The notes under the pieces were generated by a model. That model did not search any database and was not told the DNA's origin. It worked only from the letters and a program-made list of their open reading frames with translations. The position numbers and the translations under genes are program-made. DNA of 64,000 nt from Manis javanica (Eukaryota; Chordata; Mammalia; Pholidota; Manidae): positions 69,305,501 to 69,369,500 of the forward strand of contig NC_133163.1 in assembly GCF_040802235.1 (NCBI RefSeq), read 5' to 3'. Positions 12,480-25,455 of this stretch are shown here, one piece after another. Position 1 is the stretch's first letter. Every line of letters begins with the position of its first letter.

Positions 12480-13870
12480 ATAAAGTTATTTTCCATAGGA
12501 GTATGGGTTAACAATTCTGAAACCACTGTACATACATAATGAAATTGAAAACTTCAGTGTTGAAAAATTGAAAAAGTAATTGATGGCTGATGGTGGGAGC
12601 CAGGTTTCTCTAGCGGAATGGGTGATTATAGACAAGGGAAGAAGGCTATAATAACCACTGAGGTAATGGACTAGAATTGGAGACACAATTATGAACTCTT
12701 GTTTAGCTTAACATAGATACAAGTAGATGTATATAGAAGTATTTGTAGGTCGATGTATATGCAATAATTAGTATACACACATATTCTCTTCTTTTGTCAG
12801 TTGAGTAGCAACAAGCATGCCAGAGCAAAAACATCGGTTTTTAATACCATCTTCCAATGAAGGAAACCAAAATTTCTTGGAGAAATGGCTGATCCTGGGG
12901 CAGGGAATATATAAGATGAGCCTGTAGCATCTTGCATGCTGGAAATTAGAAAGTGCTCAAGTACACACATACTCACACCATGATGGGGTCATGTCAAAGG
13001 GATGCAGGCAGGAGCTTCTGAAAGATCTCCCAATGGCCAAAGCCAGAGCAATTTGACCAACAATATAAATGTATATTATAGGATCATACCCTAGAGTAGA
13101 AAATAAAAATAAATGAGTTTATCCTGATAGAAATAAGTGATTGAATAAATAAATTAATGGAGAAGAACAGACAAATATTCTCTTGCAGAAGAATCTCAAA
13201 TAATTTACTTACTCTGCTCTTAAAGAGATAGAACATAATTTAAATGCCTGCACAGAAGTGACTTCTTTCCTAAGAATACAATATGGAAAAGGGTGGGTTA
13301 GAGGAGAGTAGCTTCGTAGTGGAAAAATCTGGCAAACACTACCCCAGCCAGGTGCTCAAGGTCAAAACACCAACAGTGGTAAGCAATGTGGACAGTATGT
13401 ATCCTTCTGTGCCGTGATATGAGTGGCACGTTACCACTGTGGGCATTCTCCTCAAGACTGATAACCTCATTCTGATCAGGGGAAAACATCAAACAAACCC
13501 CAGCTAAGGATGTCTGCAAAATACCAGGCCAGTACTCTTAAAAACTGCCAAAGTCACCCAAAACAAGGCCAGACTGAGCGACTGTCATGGACAAGGGGAG
13601 CCTGAGGAGCCGTGGCGACTCTGTGCCCTGGCCCCCTGGCGGGGTCCTGGCTCAGAAGGGCGGCGTGAGATAAAACTAAGTACATCTAAATAAAGGGTAG
13701 ACTTTAATTCGTAATAATGTATCAGTATTGACTCAGTAATTGTGACAAATGCAGCATACTAACAAGATGTTAATTATAGGGGACTCTGAGTGTGGAGTGT
13801 ATGGGAACGCTGTACTATCTTTGTAACATTTCCTTAAATCTAGAGCTGTTCTAAAATAAGGAGATTGTTT
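12480..13870 (+). mobile_element. Ancient L1 (L1ME/L1M type) 3'UTR, copy 1
   Basis: Blocks characteristic of this 3'UTR are present: 'ggccaaagccagagcaattt', 'aggggaaaacatcaaacaaa', 'ccaggccagtactcttaaaa', 'ctgccaaagtcaccc', and a terminal 'tttgtaacatttccttaaat'. A related copy on the same strand lies at 15950-18535. Within it, 13571-13672 is strikingly GC-rich compared with the sister copy. Only the 3'UTR is present, so this is a 5'-truncated, long-dead insertion. Confidence 0.6.
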
Positions 13871-15949
13871 AGAAAAGAAAACCTTAAAGCATAAATAATT
13901 CTAATCTCAAGAAATCAGAGCAATCCTGGGTTATGATTCACGTTGGCTTATTTATAATTACCTTATTACACGTTATGTCATAGTGAATAAATGGGTATTT
14001 AGCATATCCATAAGACACTCTTAAATAGTAGATGCATTAAGTGATTTTTGTCCAATGCTGGGCTTCAGTCAATTCATGGTGAATTTCACTGTTGAATTTG
14101 CCTGAAGACTTTCTATTGTGCAGTGATGTATAGAGAATCTATAAAAGAGGAGATAGATCTGATTATGTAAAAATATTTAAAAAGTCACATAAGATCAAAA
14201 TGATAATGTAAAGGGAAAACTAGTAGAACAAATGAGAACATGAGATATGAGAACAATTAAGTTGTTTAATTTATGGAATGTTCCTAAAATTAATATGAAG
14301 ATTCTGTTAGAAAATTGTGTTAATAATATGATCAGGCAATTAATAAAATAATAAATATAAGCAGCTAAAAACCATAAAAGTATATTTAATTTTGCTGGGA
14401 ATTTAATAAATATGAATAAGAAAGTACAAATACAATTACTTGTATTCAAATAAAGATTAATACTCAACACTGTTAAATATATATTGAAATGTGAAAGCTG
14501 TTCTAGTTCTAGATAATTTCAGAAGGTCTGCAGTTGATTCTGTTTACTAGTGAATTTACTAGTCAATAAGTAGAAATGCTAGTACTGCTAATGCTCTCCC
14601 AAGTACCATAATCCTTTCCTTGTTATAGCTCTTAAGTGTTGAGGTACACACAAACCTTTGGGATTTTTAACATGTAGTTAGGGGAGTTTTATTGCCTCTC
14701 TCTTGTTAGGCTCTTTCTTACAGAGTTTGGACTGCCATAAAATCTCAAAAGCCATTTTAGTATAAGCCACACATCTCAAAATGTAATGCATTGCCAACAA
14801 TCATTTCCAACTTCAGCTCACTTGGTTTCTGGCAGACTTTTTGGGCGTAGCCCCTTGCTTTCTGTTATCAAAGGCACATAGTTGAAGGGCAATAAACTGG
14901 CTTCCTTCCTTTTCCCAGGCTGTCATTACTGTTTCATTAAATAAAAACTGGGTGAGTTTTTTAACCCAAATAAACTACTTTAGGCTCAGTGAAGATTTCT
15001 TCTGTATTTTATCCTTAGGCTGTTTCTTAATCTTAAGTTTTAATTTGGATGTAAGTTTTCATATTTTCCTGCATCCTCATAGGCATTTTGGTGGGAAGTT
15101 GGGTCGGCTGCTTCAGGTACTGCTAGCCAGATACTATTATGGATTGCATGGTTCTGTAAATAGCTTTATTTGATTATGGATGCTTCACTCTACAGTCTAT
15201 CCAAAATAGGTCACAGAGGAAATGTAACTCCAAATTCACCTCCTGCATTCTTGCCAAATATTAAAAAACATAAAGACTTTAAGTTCCAGACTGCATTTTC
15301 CTTATTTGTGAGTCCAGCCTGTCTTCACCTGAATGTGCACTCTGTTGGGCATCTCTCCTAGACTTTTGTTCCTTTTGCCAGCTTGGCTTGCCACAGATCT
15401 TAACTTTTATAATAGACTCAAAGAACTATTCTATCAGTCTTTGAAATTTGCTCAGTCTGCACTTTTTCTCAAGCCTGTTCCATCCCATGTTCCCACCAGG
15501 CTGTGCTTTCAGTCCATCTTATGGGAAAAGCCCATTGAATTAATAGGAAATGTCATTTGCAAGGATTTAGGTTTCTCTGAAGTATTTGTGGGCTCTCTTA
15601 GCCATGCTATTTTGCTACAGTACTAAGAACAGAAAATTAGTGAAAGGTCATAAATGTATTAAAATAATGCAATCCTTTTTAATATTCAAAAAATTATTCC
15701 GACAACTAATTTTTAAGACATTCTACTACTTTCTTCTGCTCACTTGTCTCTTTAGCCCTGAACTAAAGGAAACTAAAAGATGGTATACATTTTTTTTATT
15801 TTTAAAAAATCATTTACAAAGTTCCAACTGGATAGTTTCTTGCTGGAGATGCCTTAAATTTTTTTTTTGTCTCTGAATGTATCAGGATATAAGTAATATA
15901 GAGGCAAAAATCATTTCAACCTACAACTAACCAAAATTTTTTCTGCCCC
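13871..15949. other. Unique AT-rich interval
   Basis: Several short frames (60-97 codons, e.g. 15333-15626 and 15586-15876) overlap each other but show no domain or coding signature. No repeat recognised with confidence. Confidence 0.45.
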
Positions 15950-16611
15950 CAAGGAAAAAGATTGAATTCAGTAGCAATAGATAGATTGTGTTTGTTGCGG
16001 AAGCCAAGGTCCCTTGGAATCATCTGTAAGATTGCTGTGAACAACGAGAAAGCTAAATTGACTACCTTAACACCAAATTGGATATTGTGGTATTGTGAGG
16101 TTTACAAGAAAAGGACAAATGTGAGAAGACTCTCAAGGGATCAAGAGGCTACAGGAGATTGAAGAACATGAGGTGAGAGGTAGACTTGTAGAAAAATGTC
16201 CACAGTGGCAATGGCTGAGGGTATTTTGATTGGAGACCATAAGTGTTTTGAATTCTATCTTAAGTTATCTCTGTGCTGTGCAGGGATTTATGCTACCAGT
16301 GACGCTGAAGGAAAGACAAAGTAAACATTATGCACTGTGTGAATCTTGTGGGGGGATTTAAAATAAAGGTGATTATCATAATTTAAACCCATGGAAATTT
16401 TCAGAAATACTGTGGATGATGTGAAAATATTATATAAATATTTTATAGGGCAGAAGCAAAACAAGACCTGCCAAAGGCCAAAGATGGAACACTTAAACAA
16501 CAAAATAAATATTGAGTATATTTGATTATAACCTAAAGAATAAAGAAGATATCCATTAATTCATACTTGTGTAAAAAAATGAACAAATGGGAAAGACCCC
16601 ACTTATTCTTT
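15950..16611 (+). mobile_element. Ancient L1M 3'UTR, copy 2, left part
   Basis: Sense L1M 3'UTR ending 'aatgggaaagaccccactta'. It is interrupted by a minus-strand L1 and continues at 17852 with 'agactccattcctctttaaa' and 'gaagcattccaagtattata'. Its final bases 16594-16611 form the left half of the diverged target-site duplication. Confidence 0.6.
16594..16611. repeat. Target-site duplication, left (diverged)
   Basis: 'agaccccacttattcttt' aligns to 'agactccattcctcttta' at 17852 with a few substitutions, immediately outside the poly-T (antisense tail) of the inserted L1. Confidence 0.55.
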
Positions 16612-17851
16612 TTTTAAATTAAGGTATCATTGATACACAATCATATAAAAGTTTCACATGAGCAACATTGTGGTTATTATATTCATCCATACTATCAAGT
16701 TCCCCCACACTCACCTCATGGCAGTGACTGTCTATCAGTGTAGTAAGATCCTATAGAGTCACTACTTGTCTTCTGTCCTATACTGCCTTCCCAGTGATGC
16801 CGCTACATTATGTGTGCTAATCATAATGCCCCTCAATCCTCTTCTCCCTCCCTCCCTACCCATTCCCTTTGGTAACTGCTAGTCCCTTCTTGGAGTCTGT
16901 GAGTCTGCTGCTATTTTGTTCCTTCGGTTTTGCTTCTTTGTTATACTCCACAAATAAGGGAAATCATTTGGTACTTGTCTTTCTCTGCCTGGTTTATTTC
17001 ACTGAGAATAATACCCTCTAGCTTGATCCATGTTGTTGCAAATGGTAGGATTTGTTTTCTTCTTATGACTGATTAATATTCCATTGTGTATATGTACCAC
17101 ATCTTCTTTATCCATTCATCTACTGATGGACACCCAGGTTGCTTCCATTTCTTGGCTATTGTAAATAGTGCTGTGATAAACATAGGGGTGCATATGTCTT
17201 TTTCAAACTGGGCTCCTGCATTCTTAGGATAAATTCCTAGGAGTGGAATTCCTGGGTCAAATGGTATTTCTGTTTTTAGTTTTTTGAGGAACCTCCATGC
17301 TGCTTTCCACAGTGGTTGAACAGCTTACATTCCCACCAGCAGCATAGGAGGTTCCCCTTTCTCCCCATCCTCACCAACATTTGTTGTTCCTTGTCTTTTG
17401 GATGTTGGCCATCCTAACTCGTGTGAGGTGATACCTCATTGTGGTTTTAATTTGCATTTCCCTGATAATTAGCGATGTGGAGCATCTTTTCATGTGCCTG
17501 TTGGCCATCTGAATTTCTTCTTTGAAGAATTGCCTGTTCAGATCCTCCACCAATCTTTTAATCAGGTTGTTTGCTTTTTGGTTGTTGAGGCATTTGCGTT
17601 CTTTATATATTTTGGATGTTAACCCCTTGTTGGATATGTCATTTATGAATATATTCTCCCATACTGTAGGATGCCTTTTTGTTCTGCTGATGGTGTCCTT
17701 TGTTGTACAGAAGCTTTTTAGTTTGATTTAGTCCCATTTGTTCATTTTTGTTTTTATTTCCCTTGCTTAAGGAGAGGTGATCAAGAAAAATTTGCTCATG
17801 TTTATATTTAAGAGATTTTTACCTGCGTTTTTCTCTAAGAGTTTTATGGTT
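16612..17851 (-). mobile_element. 5'-truncated L1 (minus strand), nested in L1M
   Basis: Read on the minus strand this is the C-terminal third of ORF2 plus the 3'UTR of the same general lineage as copies A and B. Antisense landmarks include 'ccattgtgtatatgtaccac', 'gatggacacccaggttgctt', 'ggatgttaaccccttgttgg' and the tail-end 'ttaaggtatcattgatacac'. It stops at 'gttttatggtt', equivalent to about 43829 in copy B. Stop codons break the ORF2 remnant. It splits an L1M 3'UTR and is therefore younger than it. Confidence 0.85.
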
Positions 17852-18535
17852 AGACTCCATTCCTCTTTAAAGAAGCATTCCAAGTATTATAATACAGATA
17901 CTTATATCCAGTAGGTGGAGCTTAATTTCCCTCCCTTTGAGTGTGGGCTATACCTATTGAACTGTTTACTCAGCAGAGAGTACGGCAAGGGAAAAACAGT
18001 AACTTTACAATGTAGAATCCAGCAGACATCATTTAACCAAGTATCAAAATTAACCTCACGGGTGATAAATCATGTTGATAACATGTATTGCTTGCTGTGA
18101 TGCAGTGAGAGGTGTACTTCTCCTCTGTGGTATCCTTCCCTAAAAGCAATAAGCCCAATCGAATTATAAGATAACATCAGACGAACTCAAACTGAGCATA
18201 GTTCCACAAAATGTCTGGCCAGTACTTCTCAAAAGTATCAAGGTCATGAAAGATGAAAGATTGAGATACCATCACAGACTGGATGAGACAATTAGATACA
18301 ATGGCCAAATGTAATATGTAGCTTGGATTGAGTCTCAGAAGAGAAAAAAGACTTTAATTAAACAAGTATTGAAAACTGAATAAAGTCTATATAGTTTAGT
18401 GACATTGAACCAATGTTTCTTAGTTTTGACAAATGTACTATGGTTATGCAGCATGTTAACAGTAAAGAAAGCTGGGTAAAGTATATGTGGGAACTCTTCA
18501 TAAGGTCTAAAATCATAAATAAAATTATTCCCAAT
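17852..18535 (+). mobile_element. Ancient L1M 3'UTR, copy 2, right part
   Basis: Continuation of 15950-16611. It has 'ctggccagtacttctcaaaa', 'gtatcaaggtcatgaaagat' and 'gacaaatgtactatggttat', matching copy 1 at 13525-13860 block by block and giving an in-window reference for how that 3'UTR normally looks. Confidence 0.6.
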
Positions 18536-18599
18536 TAAAAAGTTTCTTAAAATAAATTAAAGGATCATGTTACTCAGCATAAACTGCTTTAGATTCACT

Positions 18600-19190
18600 T
18601 TAGTAAAACAATTTTAATTCAATAATTCAAATAAATAAATATCAACTGAGTAACTACTACAGGCCTGGGACAGAAGTGAAAAAAGGAAAAATGCTGCCTT
18701 CATGGTTGATACAGTTCAGTGGGGAGAGCTAGACTATAAACAACCAAAATAACAAGAAATAGCATAAAAAATGATTAAGTAGGGATGGGGGTGGTTTCAG
18801 TAAGCAGGGTGAATTCAACTTTATAAAGGTCATTCTCACTGAAAGGACATTAAGCAAAGCCTTACAGCATGTGAGACAGTAACTCTATCAGTATCCAGCA
18901 GAAGGGAATTCCAGGTACAGAGAACAGTCTGTGTGAAAGCGAGTGGAGACATCCTAGGCACCTGGGTTTAAGAGACAGTGAAATGGTCAGCAGTGTGGGA
19001 AGAAAGCTTCCATGAATGCGGCAGGAGAAAATGATGCAGAGCACCCCAGGCCATGTGAGAACTTTGGTTTTTACTCTGGGGAAAACAAGGTGCTCCTTTT
19101 CAGGTTCTGAGCAGATGTGTTGCGAGTTTGGTCTGAAAGGGATCAACGTGTCTGCTTGTTGACGGTAGGTCATGGGCGAGCAAAAGTGGA
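18600..19190 (-). mobile_element. L2 3' region (antisense)
   Basis: Antisense L2 blocks occur in order: 'actgagtaactactacaggc', 'gctgccttcatggttgatac', 'gggagagctagactataaac', 'aattccaggtacagagaaca', 'gtctgtgtgaaagcgagtgg', 'accccaggccatgtgagaac', 'tttggtttttactctgggga'. The 112-codon reverse-strand frame at 18862-19200 lies in this relic and is not a gene. Confidence 0.7.
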
Positions 19191-19411
19191 AGGAAGACAT
19201 ACCTGTTCAAAATTTTTCTTACAAAGTCATTTCTTTGAATGCTTTATTCTGCCAAACAAATTTAAGTTTTAAAAAAAATGAGACTAAATGTATGTGTTAT
19301 TTATTTTTTCATTGCATTACTGCATATGTTCTTTCTTAAAGGGGGCTGGGAAATTATGCTTTTTTTTTCCCTCTGAAAGCAGAGATGATCATCAACAAAT
19401 CATATTTTTGC

Positions 19412-19545
19412 CCAGCTTTTTTGAGGTATAATTGACCAATAAAGTTCTAAGATATTTTAAATGTATAATATGATGATTTTACATATATATATACACACAC
19501 ACACTGTGAAAGAATTCCTCCTGTTGAATTAATTAAATCTTCTTT
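19412..19545 (-). mobile_element. L1M 3'UTR fragment (antisense)
   Basis: 'gcccagcttttttgaggtat' followed by 'aattgaccaataaag' and an AT/AC microsatellite (about 19478-19504) is the antisense start of a common L1M 3'UTR. Confidence 0.6.
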
Positions 19546-22500
19546 ATAAAAAATTTAAAACTCAAGTGAGATGGTCTAAAATTGTCTGATCTAAAATTTG
19601 CATTTGATTAAGACAAGATCAAATGTAAATCAGGTTTAGATCTGACCAAATCAAGATCAGACTCTAAAATCTCTAATCTGGGAGAGAGAGATTTACTATC
19701 TTACATCTGTTCAATTTATAGTGTGTATGTCAGATACAAGTATACAATAATACAATTTACTAGACATTTCTGAGTAGTGCCATAAAGCTTCCTAAAATTG
19801 GCTGTTAGAATCAGAGATTAAAATAACATCATTTCTTTTAGACTAAAACTTCAAAGTTAAAATTGGAGTACTATATTAATTACGAAATATAAATTTTGAC
19901 AACTGTTCCATAGATTTAGAAATTAGCAAGAAGAAAACAAGCCTTTTTTAAAAAGTAAATTTGAAGCCAGCAAAATTTAAACTCTCATTATTTGATAAAA
20001 CAATTTGGCCTTACAAATCCCAATAATAACTTTCTCAAATGTAAGAAAAGTTTGGGATAAAAATCTCAATTTATATTCTGTTGTCCTTTTAATAACATTA
20101 TATTGTTCTCTCATTTTTCCTTTTCCTTTAAAAATCTGTATCAAATTCAATGCCTAGTGATTAAAGAAAATATTAGTGTATTAATGATTAAAATCTACTC
20201 CAAGTGATGGTATCATGTATGGAATAAAGTAGTATAATTGAGTTCAATACTGAACTGTGCATGCATAGAAAATGTTGAACTGGAGCTTATTTTTTAATAT
20301 TCAGTGTTATAGAAATATCTGTGCTTAACATTGACTTTTTGAAAAGAATTTTTATGTTAATAAACTGTATTTGGGTTGCTACTTAACTGTGAGTTAACAT
20401 TATTTTTAGCTATAGAATGTATTGGAAAAGCAAATACTTTTGTGTTCTACTTTCAAATATGATATATCAAAATAAGGTTGTTTTGACAGAAAAAAGAAAT
20501 CTTGTTCAACTCTTGTCAGCATCAGTCAATTCCTCCAGTTACAGGAGAATTTGACAAATGTTCAGTGAAATGCTGACAAATGGACTCCAGAGCATACCTA
20601 ATTAGTATTTTTTTTCCCTTCCTGGGTTGTGTAGAGAAGGGAAAGTAATCATAGAAACCCGAAGTTTAGCCTTCAAATTAAAGCTGAACTTAAATGTAGT
20701 TTAAAGCCTTTACCCCTTTTAAGCTTACCTTTCTTGCTGTCTTTTGATTTGGTGGTGGTTCATCCATATTCATGTACTAATGACAGACACCCTGAGACGG
20801 TGAGTATGAATGCTTTTCCTCTGACATATGGGCAGAGGATGATGGTACAAAGCGTGTCTTTCAGTGTGTATCTGCATGGACTCTGAGTCCACGAGAATGA
20901 TATATACGTCTACTTTATGCCTGCAAGATTCAAAAGGCCTTTTCAAATATTCATGTCCTTATTTTTTTCATTTTATTCTCTACAAGTATGTGTTATGTGA
21001 TGAGAAGAATGTCAGAGCCTTTGGAGTTTTATTTTTAAGTTTTAGTCTTGCCTGAGGGGGAAAATATATTGAAATTTTGCTGGTCAAGCTGTTCACACTT
21101 TTTCATAACATGTCTAATAATGGCAAAGAAGTTTGTTCAAATAATTTAGGCAGGCCTTGCATAGTTACCGTGATACACTCTGACGTGAGTTACTGGATAG
21201 AGTCTGGCACTCGGCTGGTCGTACCTAAGGATAACTTTCTCTGTGTTGCCTTTATAACCGAGGAGAAGTCAAAGAAACACACAGATGGGGGCTTTTTTTT
21301 TTCCTTTTAGCTGAATTCTGATTGTTCCTCCCTGGTCTTGTTTCCACTTGGGTTATAACTTCCTCTTGTATGATGCATCAAGTTAATAGGATTTGTGTAG
21401 CCATAGGCACTAAGGCCATTTCACATGCTATAGCAGGCTAGTGGAGATGCTGATGAGAAACATGGTAATGTGACCACCTCTGCCTACTCAAGCTAACCTT
21501 GGAGCAAAAGCAGTGCATTTGTGGTTTTGTTATTGTACCCACTGCTATGCAATTGTTTGCTTTTATTTTCCATGGGCTTGAAAACTTAAAATATGCTTTA
21601 ATATTTTAATATATAATTTGGCCCTTTTCTCCCATCAGGTTTCCACCCATTGATTTTTAAGATCTTATTTTAATTTTTACCGGCTTCTGAACTTCACCTT
21701 TCTCCATTATCAGCCAGGAGAAAAAAAATAGAATAAAGTCACCAGCTGGTGGGAAAGTCATTTGGAGGATGTTAGCTAGATTAACCTTTACATAATAATT
21801 ATGAATTAATAACTTTTTCCCTCCTCCATAAAACCCATGTATTTAGTTAGCTTCAGGGAAAATAGAAGAGGAAAGAGAAATAAAATCACAGTGAAATGAT
21901 TCATCATGTTATAATGAAACAGAACTGTGGCTTCAAGGATTCACAGTCTTTAAAAACTATCCCACACAAAAGAGATGAGGGAATTAAAACTATAATTTCC
22001 CAAGTATTAAAAATATAAGCTAAATTCTGAATGAAGTAAGTAACTTGTCAACCCCTTGTTCATTATAGGAACAACCACAGTGGGATGCAACATGTGTTGG
22101 AAGCAGTGATTAAAAATGATCCAAACCAGTGCACTAAAATTTTAAACTAGTTTTCACTGTTGACACAAAGAGCATTCACTGGGAATAGCAATAACATCTA
22201 CTTATGCAAAAATATCTTTTGACATGCGATGAAAACATAACCTCTGGATAGACATTCTCTCTTTTAGGTTTTCAGTGGGAATTGTGCCTAAGTGATTAGG
22301 GCAGGATTTGGTCCAATAAATAAACTGAAAATTTTGTAACAAGTGGTAGAGTAATACATATTAATTCTGAACAGATTGACACTGTAATTTGGGATAAAAA
22401 CCATAATGATTACAGAACGCAGTCAGTGTAAGTCAAGTCTGATGGACTGGAACAGATGTGTCCACCTGTTTAGAGCCCAGTTTTGCATCACTTGGGATGC

Positions 22501-24039
22501 ATAATGTGACTGAGGTCTGTAATGTTGCTATTTGGAAAGGTATACAAGTTAGGAAAAAGGAGAAGTGTCAAATTCTGGATTGTCCTTTTGTTCTTCTAGG
22601 AAACTATTTAGGTGAAAAACACATCAGAGCACACTAAAGACTAAAATAAAAGAAAAAATCCAGAATAGATGTAAACATTGCTATATGCCTTTCATTGGTG
22701 ATAATTTGGAAAGCTTCATAAAGGACATTTCAAGGACAGGAGGGTGGAATAGATTTAGTTTTCATTTCCCTAAAATGGAGAAATTCTGTGTAAATTAACT
22801 CAATATGCATTTTTAAAAATGCTAAACCGAATGAAGAAAGATGGAAAGAAACTCCAATGCTATAATGTTCATGCCTAAGGGAACTCCATATATCTAGTAC
22901 CAAGTAAGATTAGGCTTTTGTGAATATTTATCATTTGAAATCATGGGAAAAGATCTTTTTGACAGACTATGCCCCAGGTCTAAAGATTATATTATATGTC
23001 ATTAGAGGGTAGTTCTATTTTTTCTTAAAGAAGAAGGAAATTTTTTACTATAATAATAAATATTTTTTACTATAAGAAAGATTTAATGTATGTTCATAAA
23101 CATCATTTTAATGATTGAATGTTATAGATGTTACTATTAAAATTATCTTTCCTGTCTGTGCCATTCAATCTTTCTTATTTAAATTAATAAAATTGAGTAC
23201 CTGTGTGTTATTCTCCCTTTCTCTCTTCTGTCACCCTTTGGGTATTTAACCAAACCTTAACCTATAGAGTCTCATTATAAGGGTAACATACTATTTTGTT
23301 GTATTTTAATATATAGAAACTCCTCTCCTAGCTCATTTATAATCTTCAGCTGTGTTTGCCGGAGACGTTTTGTGTTAAGAAATTTATTTCACTTTCAGTG
23401 TCATGATTTTCCTTGGAATGAGGTATTCAAATTTCATAATGTGAAAGACAAGTTAGTTTAGAAAACTAAAGATATATTCTTGGCAAAAAACTATCAGCTG
23501 GGTAAAATCTATCAGAAACAACTAAGAAGGATTTTAGATTTTATCTTCCCTGCCTGCCCCTTTCTATAAACATGGAAGAACCAGGGAAAGATCTTTTCAA
23601 TGCAGTCTGTATTCATTGTCATACTTGAGAGAAACTTTAATAATTCAAAGATCTTAGTGGCTAAATGGCATTATGGGCTTTTAAAGAGAATAGTTTGAAT
23701 TCTGCCTTGCACTTAAGGAGGTATATAAAGTTTAAATGTACACAAAATAAGAAGATACAACTAACATAAATAAAGAGATATAGACAAGTGTTCCATTTCA
23801 AAGGGCAACAGGATATTTGTTTTGCGGGTAATTAAGTTAAAATTGTTCAGAAAAATTGATGTTTTATACAATTCTGCACACAGTGTTTTATTAAAAAATG
23901 TTACTCTTATTTTATAATATTTAAGAACAAATCATACAGAAGTAAATGCTAAAAATCATGACCTAATGATTATGGTACTACTAAATTACACATTTAACAT
24001 ATATTGTAGTGGAAGATCACTAAGGCTTTTTGTGCTAAA
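19546..24039. other. Unique AT-rich interval
   Basis: About 4.5 kb without a recognised repeat or gene. A small CpG cluster lies at 21160-21265 ('gttaccgtgatac', 'ctgacgtgagtt', 'ggctggtcgtacc'). Frames at 20864-21055 and 21077-21310 have no domain. A short tandem echo of 'ttttttactata' is at 23041-23086. Confidence 0.5.
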
Positions 24040-24215
24040 TTAGCAGTTTTCAATTCTGGCTCCATAGCAGATGGGAAATTTTAAATCAATACTGTCTCCA
24101 GCCTTCTCTCCCGAGATTGTGATACGATTGACCTGAGGTGGTGCCCAGTTATTGAATTTTTAAGATTTCTCCACGTCATTTTCTTATGTAGTCAGTGTTC
24201 AGAAACACTGATCTT
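24040..24215 (+). mobile_element. MER5A-like hAT-Charlie MITE
   Basis: It begins 'tagcagttttcaattctggc' and ends 'gttcagaaacactgatc', with 'ccagccttctctcccgagat' and 'gtggtgcccagttattgaat' between. This is the MER5A layout (terminal 'cagtggttctcaa', 'ggccccacccca', 'gtggggcccagcaatctg', terminal 'gagaaccactg'). It is non-autonomous, with no transposase. Confidence 0.65.
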
Positions 24216-24276
24216 GATTTATCTGTCTTTAAATCAATGAGTTCTTGTGAGAAAAGTAAATAAAATAGTACTTTCA

Positions 24277-25455
24277 GGATCACGGGAAGATGGCGGTGTG
24301 AGTAGTTCAGAGGAAATCTCCTCCCCAAAACATACATATTTATGAAAATACAATAAATACAACTATTTCTAAAAGAGACACCAGTGGATGCAGTACAACA
24401 GCCAGGATACATCTACATCTTTGAGAACTCAATGTCACAAGAAGGGGGTAAGACACAAGCTGTGGTCAGGCGGGACCCAAATGCTCCCCCACCCCAGTGC
24501 CCGGTGGGAAGAAAGGAGTCGGAACGGGGAGGGAGTGAAAGCCCAGGACTGCTAAACAACCAGCTCTAGAAATCCGCACCCAGAGCGCAGATACAAGATG
24601 CACGGGGCGCTGTATATTAGAGAAACGGAAAAGCAAAACCTGTGGGCAGGTTCCCGCAACTGGGGCTCCTGAGACAAAAGAAAAGTGAGTGCTTTCTGCA
24701 AGTCTTAAAGATACAAGGACCACATAGCTGGACGAAGTCATCCCGGCACACTTAGCCAGCAGCTCGGAATCCTGGGAAACCTTAGGCGCCCTAAACACCG
24801 GGGAGGCAGTGCACCTTTGAAGCCCCTCATGGCACTAAGAAGCCTGCCAGTCATTCCTGCAACTGGCGTGGACCCCGACACAACAGTCCAGTAGTGGGAG
24901 AGTGGCAGTGTGTGCCGGGGGTGCTGCGCAGGAAGGGAACGGGAGCAGAATGTGTGCACCAATGGTGCCAGAGGAGACCAGGAGAGGCTTGTGCAAGCCT
25001 GCAGCAGCGGCAACCGAACAGCCTGGGTACGGCCTGCATGCCCCGGTGGCAGTGGAGTCAGAGAAGCCTGGTAGAGGCCCATGCAGGAGAGCCCCGAATG
25101 CACCTGCAGTGGAGCCAGAGGGAGCAGAGACACACCCAGCAGCCGACTGGAATCCCAGCCCAACACACAACTGCCCAGGACAGACCCAAAGGCCACTGTT
25201 GGCACACAGCTGCCTGGCAGGGGCACAGCTCTCACGGAGGAGTGCACCTGGCATGCCTGCCACTCCCCACAGGGCCCTGCACTGCTCTAATGGAGACACT
25301 GCCCACAGCAGCTTAGGGGACTAACCCGGTGGCTGCTCCAGGAGTGCGGGTAACTGACACAGGCAGCGGAGAAGGGCAAGGCATCCAGCAAGCAGGAAAG
25401 GACTTTCTTCTCCCAGCTGACACACCACAACCTGCCTACAGCCACTGCTATCACC
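24277..25455 (+). promoter_or_regulatory. L1 copy A 5'UTR / internal promoter
   Basis: GC-rich leader starting 'gatcacgggaagatggcgg'. The 'aagatggcgg' at 24287-24296 matches the YY1 site that positions transcription starts in mammalian L1s (family knowledge). The same core occurs at the 5' ends of the other L1s here (33753, 48702, 50575 and 55461 areas). Long overlapping frames exist on both strands (140 codons forward at 24894-25316 and 24902-25324; 169 and 154 codons reverse). They probably reflect high GC and few stops rather than genes. Confidence 0.75.

Noticed and set aside
18862..19200. 112-codon reverse-strand frame as a possible gene
   Set aside because: It lies inside an antisense L2 relic and its sequence follows L2 blocks.
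20790..20810. Strong 5' splice-site look-alike ('gagacggtgagtatg')
   Set aside because: No plausible upstream acceptor or coding exon could be placed; isolated donor matches are common.
24738..25316. Long overlapping frames on both strands (140-169 codons) in the copy A 5'UTR, and 47674-48162 in copy B
   Set aside because: They sit in a GC-rich L1 5'UTR where stops are rare, overlap in several frames, have no domain, and are not conserved in frame between copies A and B. An ORF0-like peptide cannot be excluded but is not supported.
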